NCBI GenBank assembly: GCA_033977485.1
Contig: CM066982.1
Span: 33,706,218-33,770,217, forward strand
DNA length: 64,000 bases
Direction of reading: 5' to 3'
Origin: Hydrangea macrophylla
Lineage: Eukaryota > Streptophyta > Magnoliopsida > Cornales > Hydrangeaceae
Under the pieces are notes generated by a model. It was not told the DNA's origin, ran no database searches, and worked only from the letters and a program-made list of their open reading frames with translations. Position numbers and translations under genes: made by a program. This document shows positions 10,203-20,408 of the stretch, one piece after another. Position 1 is the stretch's first letter. Every line of letters begins with the position of its first letter.

Positions 10203-11837
10203 TGACACGACTAAATAGTTGTGCGCTCTTGTGCAACACCCAAGTGTAGGTGATCGAGCAAGTAATACTGGATAAGTCCAGGTCGATCCCACAGGGAAGT
10301 AATAGGAAGAATATCTACTAAGTTAAAACCTAAAGAAAAAGAGAAGATGAATGTAGGAGTGAAGGTGTACTAACAAATCCTAATTAATTAAATTAAACTA
10401 AATAATAAACTAACCATATAGAAACATAACTAATCAAACAGATAAATTAAAGGTATTGGAAACATATGAATCCACATTGATACTAACCATCTACCATGCA
10501 TATTCATTCACGCTCTATGGAGTTCATTCCTTTTCAGCACTCCGTATTTTTCTAAAGATATAGAATCAATAGCCCTTTCATGACCGGGACTACATCATCA
10601 CAGTTGATTTAAAATACTTGGAAGACGGTTTAAAACAATGGTAATTACTTGCACTCTAAATGGTGTTAGCATTCAAAGTGGTTTTCAAAAGTCATTGAAG
10701 AAAAGGCCTTAAGGCTTTAAGTTCTAAAAACTGTTTTGACAAACTGAGCTTATTGGGACAATTTGATAACATATTTCAAAAACAGAAAGTCATGGAATAC
10801 TTAAAAGAATCATCTCAAGAATTAGCATGTTCGATCGATCGAAGCTCTCTCGATCGATCGGACAGCATCATCCTTCAATCGATCGAAATGCCTTCGATCG
10901 CTTGACTATGGCCCTGGTTCGATCGATCGAAATACCTTCGATCGATCGAGCCCAGGTTTTCTATAGATTGCATGGCAGAGGCTGGGAATCAATGTTTCAA
11001 CACATATTCCCAACATCTAAACTACGGAAACATGATTAAACTAGTACAGAAATAGTAAAACATAGCGATCATAGTAACTAAAGTAATAAACAATGAAATA
11101 AAGAAAAGGGAAGGAAAAACCTGTAATAATCTGAAAATAACTTGAAACAAACTTGAAATAAACATCAATCTTCAATAATCTTGAGTAAAACAATGAAAAA
11201 GGAGGAAGAAAACATAAATCTAACCTAATCTACACCTAATCTAACCCTTAAAACTACCCTAAAACTGCTGTTTTCTGCGTTCTGGAGCGTCCTCCTTTCG
11301 TCTGGCGTCAAAACGGCTTATATATAGGGTTCCCGCAGAATTTACGCAACTTTTGGGTGAATATAAAGTTCGATCGATCGAGCTTAGTTCGATCGATCGA
11401 AGGTTCGATCGATTGAACTCTTCTCAATCGCTTGAACTTCTCTGATTTTGACAGCTCTGCGTACCGATGGTAGAATGGTCATAACTTTTTACTCGGACCT
11501 CGGATTGACCTCCCGTTTGGGGTCACGCGACCGTAACTCAAAGATCTACATTTTATGTCTCTGGGAAAATCTTCCAAATCTGAAGTCTTCATTGTCAAAA
11601 TTGGCATTTTCTCAGCTGCTTCTGTAGTTCTATCCACCAGAATCACTTTTCTTTAGCTCCACTTCATTGATTTACATCCTAATACCTATAAAACAATGCA
11701 AAAACATATATTTTAGCATTAACACAATAAAAAGAACATTGTTATTAGAATGCACCTAAATATAGGGACTTTGGGGATAAAAGATGCATAAAAGACCATA
11801 TAATACACTATAAACATGCACTTTTCACCTCGAATCA
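10203..11837 (-). repeat. 5' LTR of the pol-less element
   Basis: 1635 bp, nearly identical to 4709-6342. It includes both palindrome arrays (10830-10951 and 11368-11437) and the TATA box near 11316-11327 on the minus strand. It ends at the TSD CTTGT (11838-11842). Confidence 0.9.
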
Positions 11838-11877
11838 CTTGTGATGGTATGTTCAAGTTAAACATTGAGACTAATAA
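11838..11877 (+). pseudogene. Copia-A sliver (fragment 3 of 4)
   Basis: Forty bases between two insertions, reading CDGMFKLNIETNN in the copia frame. It joins GKGYAC (ending 4708) to KASTSSVYML (from 20413). It carries the TSDs CTTGT of the left neighbour and AATAA of the right one, proving that the two elements inserted independently only ~35 bp apart. Confidence 0.85.
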
Positions 11878-12560
11878 TGTCACGCCCCGCAGTAGCAAAA
11901 ATAGAGAAAATAAATTCCTTTTTGGACTCGTAGGCCATGACAGTTGAAAGTCACCATATTGTCCATAACCAAAGTCAAACCATCAGAGTAATGATTTAAA
12001 CCACGCATTGGAAAGTTCTAAGGTTGATATATATAATCAGAGTTCAATACTAAGTATTACAAAACCAAAGTGTTTGCAGAAAATATAAATAAAACATTAC
12101 AGCAACATATGCCGATTACAAACTTAACAGTCTCTAAAACATAAGCATAAACTATCAACAGCAAGCTCCAAGTCTTTAGCTTGCGTAGTAGTCATCTCTA
12201 GCATAGCCTCCATCATCGTATGCTCCCTTCTTGTAGCCCCTATCCATGTATGCATCTCCTGAATACTCATAACCCTGGCCAGCTGGACGTCGAATATCCA
12301 GCGGCATAAAACGCCGCCAGCTACGAAAGCCGAGTGAATGCAAATACTAACAGAGTATCGATAGATGGCAGCATATATAAACATCATCATTAAAAGGATC
12401 ATCTCATCGTTCGCATGCATGTATGCACTAACTCAATATCTACCAACGGACATCATCCCAATCTCCCAATACATAACATAGACTCTTGGGTCTACATTAA
12501 TCAGATACGTAGTCCCATACCTACGGTCTGTCAAACCAGACACACAGTCCCATATAATCT

Positions 12561-13023
12561 AGCCAAATGCCCCGATATACTTTGGCCAACACGCCCCTGA
12601 TACATCGTGGCCAACACGCCCAATACTTTACGGCCAAAATGCCCAGCCAATACGCTCGATACATTACGGCCAAAACGCCCAACCAATGCGCTCAATATGT
12701 TCTCTGGCCAACTCGCCCAATATATTCTCTGGCCAATTCGCCCCATATGTTACGGCCAACACGCCCAATATGTTACTCTGGCCAACTCGCCCAATATGTT
12801 ACTCTGGCCAACTCGCCCCATATGTTACGGCCAATACGCCCAATATGATACGGCCAACACGCCCAATATGTTACTCTGACCAACTCGCCCAATATGTTAC
12901 TCTGGCCAACTCGCCCAATATGTTATTCTGGCCAACTCGCCCAATATGTTTCTGGCCAACTCGCCCAATATGTTACTCTGGCCAACTCGCCCCATATGTT
13001 ACGGCCAATACCCCCAATATCAT
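12561..13023. repeat. Minisatellite in LTR (GGCCAACTCGCCCAATATGT units)
   Basis: Roughly eighteen imperfect units of 20-26 bp built on GGCCAACWCGCCCAATATGT, with linkers such as TACTCT. The first units are more diverged (GCCAAATGCCCCGATATAC). Open frames across it are repeat artefacts. The same array in the other LTR (18534-19096) is ~100 bp longer. Confidence 0.9.
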
Positions 13024-13283
13024 ACAATCTACGTGACCGCATTTACACGTACCAATTATAATAGTATCGACCATTGTGGTCGAAGACCCACTACTATGCA
13101 CGTCGGCTTTTCAATCTCATTATTATCTCAACATTAACCAAAGGGTTCCACTTTTCAATGCATTAAGTCCATTATTCCACGTATGTATTATTCCCATACA
13201 GTTCTCTAACATCAATATATGATAATAAACAGGTTAACAGTTCATTAGATATAAAACAACTGAATAATTAACATTTCATTAAG

Positions 13284-13316
13284 TTCGATCGATTGAACTA
13301 AGTTCGATCGATTGAG
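13284..13316. promoter_or_regulatory. Two GATCGATTG palindrome variants in the Tekay LTR
   Basis: TTCGATCGATTGAA and TTCGATCGATTGAG, 3 bp apart, ~360 bp downstream of the TATA box in minus orientation. The same pair is at 19358-19390. It is the same motif family as the arrays in the copia and pol-less elements. Confidence 0.75.
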
Positions 13317-13724
13317 AGCAGTAATATTCCATAATTGAATTGGACCTTTCCCGTACGTTCGGGGTCCGTTAATTCTTTCATGCCAAAACATATATAAACA
13401 TATATATATATATATATATATCTACGCTACTAAGTGAGTATAGGCACTCACTGGTAAACACGGTGACGTCGGCGAGCTCGGGGTGGTCGTGGGTGGTCTC
13501 GGGGTGTCTCTCTCTCTCTTCTTCTTCTTCTCCTTCTGCTCCTCGTAGGGTCGGGGTTGCGGTGTGTGATTTGGGATTTCTTCCTTTTCTTTCTTTCTTT
13601 TCTTTCTCCTTTACTCTCTCGGCTAACTCTCTATTATTATTTTTATCTTCCTTTCTACAACTAATGGGAGGGGTTTTTATAGGGAAAGGGGGAAGGCCAC
13701 CAATATGTATATATATATTATACA

Positions 13725-13905
13725 CAACACCTCACAAGACACCTCATAGGACACCTCACAAGCACTCAAGCACACAAGACACCTCATAGGACACCTCACA
13801 TGACACCTCACAAAACACTCAAGCACATGACACCTCATAGGACACCTCACAGGACACCTCACAAAACACTCAAGCACATTACACCTCATAGGACACCTCA
13901 CAGGA
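13725..13905. repeat. CACCTCA(Y)AGGACACCTCAC tandem repeat
   Basis: Short units around GACACCTCATAGGACACCTC, interspersed with CACTCAAGCACA, in a higher-order pattern. It lies upstream of the TATA box (U3) and recurs at 19783-19963. Confidence 0.85.
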
Positions 13906-14394
13906 GTTGTTTGGGGGTTTGGCTTTGGGTGTAAGCATGGTTTGGAAAACACAGGTATAATTACGGGTTTTGAAATAATATTAATTAGAGTGGAAATCTA
14001 GTTAGGTAAATATTATCTTTCATTATAATTATTATTCTTATAATTATATTATTAAATAATATAATTAAAAAGTAGTATATTTACAGAAAATGTCGTAAAA
14101 ATACAAAAACAGATATTTTCTCAAAATGACTAAAATCGAGATGTCTTCTAAATAGAGAATAAAAACTCTTAACTTTCAATACGAATAGCAAATCATTTAA
14201 CATTACGCAACTTTTTCCAAAAAATTATATTTTCAGTTCATGACTTACAAAATTGGGAAAAAGACCAAAATACCCCTGTGACCAATTTTCGTTAAAATTG
14301 CACACGAAGTGTAAATCGTCAATTTAAACATGAAAATACGAGTTACTACAATCTACCCTACTTAACAGAGATTTCGTCCCGAAATCTGAGCTAG

Positions 14395-17300
14395 CTAGTC
14401 ACTAAATAAAGCTGGAAACTTCTCGCGCATTTCTGATTCCAATTCCCAAGATGCTTCGCGTTCGTCATGGTGTCTCCACTGAACTTTCATTAGAGGAATT
14501 TCTTTAGTCCTCAGCTTCTTGACTCCTCGTTCCAAAATTCGGATTGGTCCTTCAGTGTAAGTCACGTTGTTGTTTACCTCAATGTCCGTGAAGTCAATTT
14601 CATGTGACGGATCATGTACAACCTTCCGAAGCATGCTGATATGAAATACATTATGTACTCCTGACATCTTAGGCGGCAGTGCAAGTCGATAGGCTACTTT
14701 TCCTACGCGCTCTAAAATTTCAAACGGTCCAATGTAGTGTGGTGACAACTTTCCTCGTTTCTGTCCAAATCTGACAATGCCTCGCATTGGAGATACCTTG
14801 AGTAGCACATGATCTCCAACACTGAATTCCAAACTCCTGCGACGTTTATTTGCGTAACTCTTGTGTCTACTCTGCGCCGTACGCATCCTTTCTTTTACGA
14901 CCTAGATCTTCTCGTTAGTTTCCCGAACTAACTCTGGTCCGAGTAGTTGATTTTCTCCAACCTCTGCCCAACACAACGGCGATCGACACGGCCTTCCGTA
15001 TAGTGCCTCAAAGGGTGCCATTCCTATACTCGAATGGTGGCTGTTGTTGTATGCAAATTCTATCAGCGATAGATGGGTCTCCCATGAGCTTTCAAAATCA
15101 ATAACACACACGCTCGCAACATATCTTCCATCACTTGGTTAGCCCGTTCCGTCTGTCCATCAGTCTGTGGATGAAAGGCAGTGCTAAAGTTTAACAAAGT
15201 CCCCAAAGCTGTCTGTAGACTTTTCCAAAACTCTGCAGTGAATCTTGAATCACGGTCGGATACGATTGATACAGGTACACCGTGTAGTCGCACGACTTGT
15301 TGTATATACATATGGCTCAGACGTTCGACCGAGTATGACATACTATAAGCTATGAAATGCGCTGATTTGGTAAGTCGATCCACAACTACCCAAATAGCAT
15401 CGTGGTTTTGCTGAGACCTTGGCAAACCTACCACGAAATCCATAGTTATATGTTCCCACTTCCATCCGGGAACTGGTAATGGTTGTAGAAGTCCTGGAGG
15501 CTTCTGATGTTCCGCCTTCACTTGCTTGCACGTGAGACATTGAGACACGTGTTTCGCAACTTCTCGTTTCATTCCTTCCCACCAGAAGTTTCTCTTCAAA
15601 TCTTTGTACATCTTTGTGCCTCCTGGGTGGATAGTCATTCGCGACTTATGCGCTTCGTCCATTATGTCTTTTCTAAGATTATCTTCATCCGGCACACAAA
15701 GTCTGCCTCTGCATCTGAGTGCTCCATCCGAACCAATACTCCAATTCTCTGGTTCCTTCACTGCATTGCTCGCGACCACTCTTGAAGTCCTTCATTCTTC
15801 GTCTGTGCTTCAAGGATACGACTGATGAGTGTCGGTTGTACTACCAAACATCCAAAGTGGCGTCCTTCACCTGAATCTGAGGCTTGAATACCGAATTCAG
15901 CCAAAGTTCCCAACGCTTGTCATTCTTTGATCATAAGAGAAGCTACTATTATCCTCCTGGGTTTCTGACTTAAAGCATCGGCTACTACGTTTGCTTTCCC
16001 AGGGTGATACTGCAACGTGAAATCATAGTCTTTCAATAATTCCATCCAACGTCGTTGCCTCATGTTCAACTCCTTTTGAGAGAACAAGTATCTCAGGCTC
16101 TTGTGATCTGAGAACAGATCGAACTTCTCACCGTAGAGGTAATGCCTCCAAATCTTGAGAGCAAAAACAATAGCGGCTAGTTCGAGGTCATGCGTCGGGT
16201 AATTCAACTCGTGAGGCTTCAATTGTCATGATCCATATGAGATTACCTTCCCATCTTGCATCAAAACACATCCGAGTCCTTGGTATGATGCATCGCTATA
16301 AATGGTGAACTACTCACCGCTCTTAGGTATCGCAAGCACTGGCGCTGTAGTCAATCTCTCCTTCAATTCTTGGAATGCTCGTTCATGCTTGTTACCCCAT
16401 TCAAACTTCAAATCCTTCTTTGTTAGTCCGGTAAGAGGAGCTGCGATCTTGGAGAATCCTTCCACAAATCTCCGGTAGTATCCAGCTAGACCAAGAAAGC
16501 TTCTGACTTCCGTGGCAGTCGTTGGTATATTCCAATCCAGAACTGCGTCTGTCTGTGATGAGTCTACTGCTATTCCATCTCGTGAGACACCATGTCCTAG
16601 GAACTTGACTTTCTTCAGCCAAAACTCGCACTTACTGAACTTTGCATACAATTGGTTATCTCGAAGGGTCTGTAGTGCCATCCTTACATGTCCCTCATGT
16701 TCCTCCTCGGTCTTGGAGTAGATCAGAATATCGTCTATGAACACGATAATGAACTGGTCCAATTAGGGCCTAAATATTCTGTTCATTAGGTCCATGAATA
16801 CCGCTGGGGCGTTGGTTAATCCAAAAGACATAACCAAGAATTCATAATGCCCATACCTCGTCCTGAAAGCAGTCTTTGAAATATCCTCGGGTCGAACCAA
16901 CAGTTGGTGATATCCAGATCCTAGATCGATCTTTGAGAAAGTCGTCGTTCCTTGCAACTGATCAAACAGATCATCGATTCTAGGGAGTGGGTACTTATTC
17001 TTAATCGTAACCTTGTTGAGCTCCCTATAGTCGATACAAAGTCGCTGAGTTCCGTCCTTTTTCTTAACGAATAGCACCGACGCTCCCCAAGGTGACGTGC
17101 TGGGTCGAACAAACTTGAGATCTTCCAACTCCTGAACTTGCTTCTTCAGTTCTTGCATTTCTGTTGGTGCCATCCGATAAGGAGCCTTCGATTGCGGTAA
17201 AGTACCAGGCACTAACTCGATACAGAAGTCAATCTCCCGTTTAGGTGGTAGTCCTAAAATATTCCGAAACACATCCTCAAAGTCTCGGACTACAGGAATC

Positions 17301-17644
17301 TGTGCAATAGTGAGTTCTGAAGTCGAGCTCTTGATAGTTGCTAGACGGCTAGTGAGAAAAGCATCGCTAGAGGGGTTACACTGAAAATCAAAAGACCGAA
17401 TTCCTGGTACCGAAAAGGAAATCATCCTATTGGCACAGTCCAACTTGGCACGATACTTCGTGAGCCAATCAAATCCCAAGATGATGTCAAATTCCCTCAT
17501 TGACAAAACGATTAGATCTGCGGGAAGAATTCTATCCTCAAGGGTTAATGCACAAACCTTGCACACTTTTCCTAATCTTACGGTTACTCCCAAAGGTGAT
17601 ACTGCATTCAGGGCTACATCAAGCGCCTGGGGTACTAAATCCAA
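14395..17644 (-). pseudogene. Tekay-like pol: PR remnant-RT-RNase H-integrase-chromodomain
   Basis: Reverse-transcribing polyprotein remnant, readable on the minus strand in domain order. 17644-16763: protease C-terminal part (DIILGFDWL) and first half of RT ([23 protein letters not shown]). 16762-16310: RT catalytic loop FIDDILIYS and the GHGVSRDGI region. 16222-15920: RNase H ([11 protein letters not shown]...[14 protein letters not shown]). 15779-15063: integrase with the HHCC finger (H...H...CLTC) and D,D,E core (ITMDFVVGLP, VSDRDSRF, TERANQVMED). 15111-14902: integrase end. 14886-14395: C-terminal region ending in a chromodomain-like IPLMKVQWRHHDEREASWE. In-frame stops lie near 16763, 16310, 16213 and 14902 (two look like C-to-T), with a frameshift near 15100. 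The protease active site and gag are absent. Confidence 0.92.
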
Positions 17645-17850
17645 AAATAATCATAAAAAGTAATCCGCACTAAACATAATAGTAGCTATAACTAGCATCA
17701 CATTAATAGCACGGAGAATTCCATAGGGACGATCTCCAAAACACAAACTTAGAGTCAACCCTTATCTCAAGGAATCTTAGGTTCAACTCAAGAAATGTTG
17801 GACAATTGGTGAACACGACTACAAAACCTAGGCTCTGATACCAAAAATCC
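17645..17850 (-). other. Deleted gag region and primer-binding site
   Basis: A ~200-bp non-coding leader between the 5' LTR and the protease remnant. It has TGGTATCAGAGC at ~17832-17843 on the minus strand, 8 nt from the LTR. A normal Tekay element would have more than a kilobase of gag and protease here. Confidence 0.8.
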
Positions 17851-18533
17851 TGTCACGCCCTGTAGTAGCAAAAATAGAGAAAATAAATTCCTTTTTGGAC
17901 TCGTAGGCCATGACAGTTAAAAGTCACCATATTGTCCATAACCAAAGTCAAACCATCAGAGTAATGATTTAAACCACGCATTGGAAAGTTCTAAGGTTGA
18001 TATATATAATCAGAGTTCAATACTAAGTATTACAAAACCAAAGTGTTTGCAGAAAATATAAATAAAACATTACAGCAACATATGCCGATTACAAACTTAA
18101 CAGTCTCTAAAACATAAGCATAAACTATCAACAGCAAGCTCCAAGTCTTTAGCTTGCGTAGTAGTCATCTCTAGCATAGCCTCCATCATCGTATGCTCCC
18201 TTCTTGTAGCCCCTATCCATGTATGCATCTCCTGAATACTCATAACCCTGGCCAGCTGGACGTCGAATATCCAGCGGCATAAAACGCCGCCAGCTACGAA
18301 AGCCGAGTGAATGCAAATACTAACAGAGTATCTATAGATGGCAGCATATATAAACAGCATCATTAAAAGGATCATCTCATCGTTCGCATGCATGTATGCA
18401 CTAACTCAATATCTACCAACGGACATCATCCCAATCTCCCAATACATAACATAGACTCTTGGGTCTACATTAATCAGACACGTAGTCCCATACCTACGGT
18501 CTGTCAAACCAGACACACAGTCCCATATAATCT

Positions 18534-19096
18534 AGCCAAATGCCCCGATATACTTTGGCCAACACGCCCCTGATACATCGTGGCCAACACGCCCAATACT
18601 TTACGGCCAAAATGCCCAGCCAATACGCTCGATACATTACGGCCAAAACGCCCAACCAATGCGCTCAATATGTTCTCTGGCCAACTCGCCCAATATATTC
18701 TCTGGCCAACTCGCCCCATATGTTACGGCCAACACGCCCAATATGTTACTCTGGCCAACTCGCCCAATATATTACTCTGGCCAACTCGCCCAATATGTTA
18801 CTCTGGCCAACTCGCCCCATATGTTACGGCCAATACGCCCAATATGATACGGCCAACACGCCCAATATGTTACTCTGGCCAACTCGCCCAATATATTCTC
18901 TTGCCAACTCGCCCCATATGTTACGGCCAACACGCCCAATATGTTACTCTGGCCAACTCGCCCAATATGTTACTCTGGCCAACTCGCCCAATATGTTATT
19001 CCGGCCAACTCGCCCAATATGTTTCTGGCCAACTCGCCCAATATGTTACTCTGGCCAACTCGCCCCATATGTTACGGCCAATACCCCCAATATCAT
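18534..19096. repeat. Expanded copy of the LTR minisatellite
   Basis: Same units as 12561-13023 with about four more. The extra segment looks like an internal duplication of the blocks around 18700-18900. Confidence 0.88.
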
Positions 19097-19782
19097 ACAA
19101 TCTTCGTGACCGCATTTACACGTACCAATTATAAATAGTATCGACCATTGTGGTCGAAGACCCACTACTATGCACGTCGGCTTTTCAATCTCATTATTAT
19201 CTCAACATTAACCAAAGGGTTCCACTTTTCAATGGATTAAGTCCATTATTCCACGTATGTATTATTCCCATACAGTTCTCTAACATCAATATATGATAAT
19301 AAACAGGTTAACAGTTCATTAGATATAAAATAACTGAACAATTAACATTTCATTAAGTTCGATCGATTGAACTAATTTCGATCGATTGAGAGTAGTAATA
19401 TTCCATAATTGAATTGGACCTTTCCCGTACGTTCGGGGTCCGTTAATGCTTTCATGCCAAAACATATATAAACATATATATATCTATGCTACTAAGTGAG
19501 TATAGGCACTCACTGGTAAACACGGTGACGTCGGCGAGCTCGGGGTGGTCGTGGGTGGTCTCGGGGTGTCTCTCTCTCTTCTTCTTCTTCTCCTTCTGCT
19601 CCTCGTAGGGTCGGGGTTGCGGTGTGATTTGGGATTTCTTCCTTTTCTTTCTTTCTTTTCTTTCTCCTTCACTCTCTCGGCTAACTCTCTATTATTATTT
19701 TTTCCTTTCTTTCTACAACTAATGTGAGGGGTTTTTATAGGGAAAGGGGGAAGGTCACCAATATGTATATATATATTATACA

Positions 19783-19963
19783 CAACACCTCACAAGACAC
19801 CTCATAGGACACCTCACAAGCACTCAAGCACACAAGACACCTCACATGACACCTCACATGACACCTCACAAAACACTCAAGCACATGACACCTCATAGGA
19901 CACCTCACAGGACACCTCACAAAACACTCAAGCACATTACACCTCATAGGACACCTCACAGGA
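19783..19963. repeat. CACCTCA tandem repeat, 5' LTR copy
   Basis: Counterpart of 13725-13905, with small differences such as CACATGACACCTCACATGAC in place of CATAGGACACCTCACATGAC. Confidence 0.85.
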
Positions 19964-20408
19964 GTTGTTTGGGGGTTTGGCTTTAGGAATAAGCATGGTT
20001 TGGGAAACACAGGTATAATTACGGGTTTTGAAATAATATTAATTACAGTGGAAATCTAGTTAGGTAAATATTATCTTTCATTATAATTATTATTCTTATA
20101 ATTATATTTTTAAATAATATAATTAAAAAGTCGTATATTTACAGAAAATGTCGTAAAAATACAAAAACAGATATTTTCTCAAAATGACTAAAATCGAGAT
20201 GTCTTCTAAATAGAGAATAAAAACTCTTAACTTTCAATACGAATAGCAAATCATTTAACATTACGCAACTTTTCCCAAAAAATTATATTTTCAGTTCATG
20301 ACTTACAAAATTGGGAAAAAGACCAAAATACCCCTGTGAACAATTTTTGTTAAAATTGCACACGAAGTGTAAATCGTCAATTGAAACATGAAAATACGAG
20401 TTACTACA

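Larger units (their letters stand above)
4709..11837 (-). mobile_element. Pol-less LTR retrotransposon with gypsy-type primer site (LARD/TR-GAG-like)
   Basis: A 7129-bp element on the minus strand with two ~1635-bp LTRs (4709-6342 and 10203-11837), TG...CA ends and perfect TSD CTTGT (4704-4708, 11838-11842). The primer-binding site next to the right LTR reads TGGCGTCGTTGCCGGGGA, the type known from Athila/Tat gypsy elements. A polypurine tract lies at the left LTR (minus GTTGGGGGG). The 3.9-kb interior has no protease, RT, RNase H or integrase, only ORFs at 8330-10044. It must depend on a helper element. The two LTRs differ at scattered sites, so it is not brand new. Confidence 0.88.
11878..14350 (-). 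repeat. 3' LTR of the Tekay-like element
   Basis: 2473 bp. In minus-strand sense it starts TGTAGTAACTCG and ends GGGGCGTGACA. TATA box CCCTATAAAAACC near 13672-13684 (minus). A CACCTCA-type repeat lies upstream of it (13725-13905), and a (TA)n tract (13398-13420), two palindromes (13284-13316) and a minisatellite (12561-13023) lie downstream. Confidence 0.9.
11878..20408 (-). mobile_element. Tekay-like Ty3/gypsy chromovirus, gag deleted
   Basis: An 8531-bp element on the minus strand: 3' LTR 11878-14350, interior 14351-17850, 5' LTR 17851-20408, TSD AATAA (11873-11877 and 20409-20413). The primer site TTTGGTATCAGAGCCTAGG (initiator tRNA-Met type) is at 17825-17845 on the minus strand. The interior encodes protease remnant, RT, RNase H, integrase and a chromodomain-like tail in gypsy order, but only ~190 bp separate the primer site from the protease remnant. 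So gag and the protease active site are gone. The LTRs carry two different tandem repeats. Confidence 0.92.
17851..20408 (-). repeat. 5' LTR of the Tekay-like element
   Basis: 2558 bp, same layout as 11878-14350, 85 bp longer mainly because of extra minisatellite units at 18534-19096. The (TA)n tract is shorter (19470-19483). TATA box on the minus strand at ~19731-19744. Ends at TSD AATAA. Confidence 0.9.

Noticed and set aside
12561..13023. Regularly spaced repeats resembling a CRISPR array
   Set aside because: The units are contiguous tandem repeats without unique spacers, in both LTRs of a plant retrotransposon.
12561..13137. Several overlapping ORFs of 60-190 aa across the LTR minisatellite, also 18540-19138
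   Set aside because: The frames stay open only because the repeat unit lacks stops; the peptides are repeats of one another in different frames and sit inside LTRs.
13463..13952. ORFs of 91-115 aa on both strands in the Tekay LTR
   Set aside because: They coincide with CACCTCA repeats and CT-rich leader sequence and are duplicated in the other LTR with frame differences.
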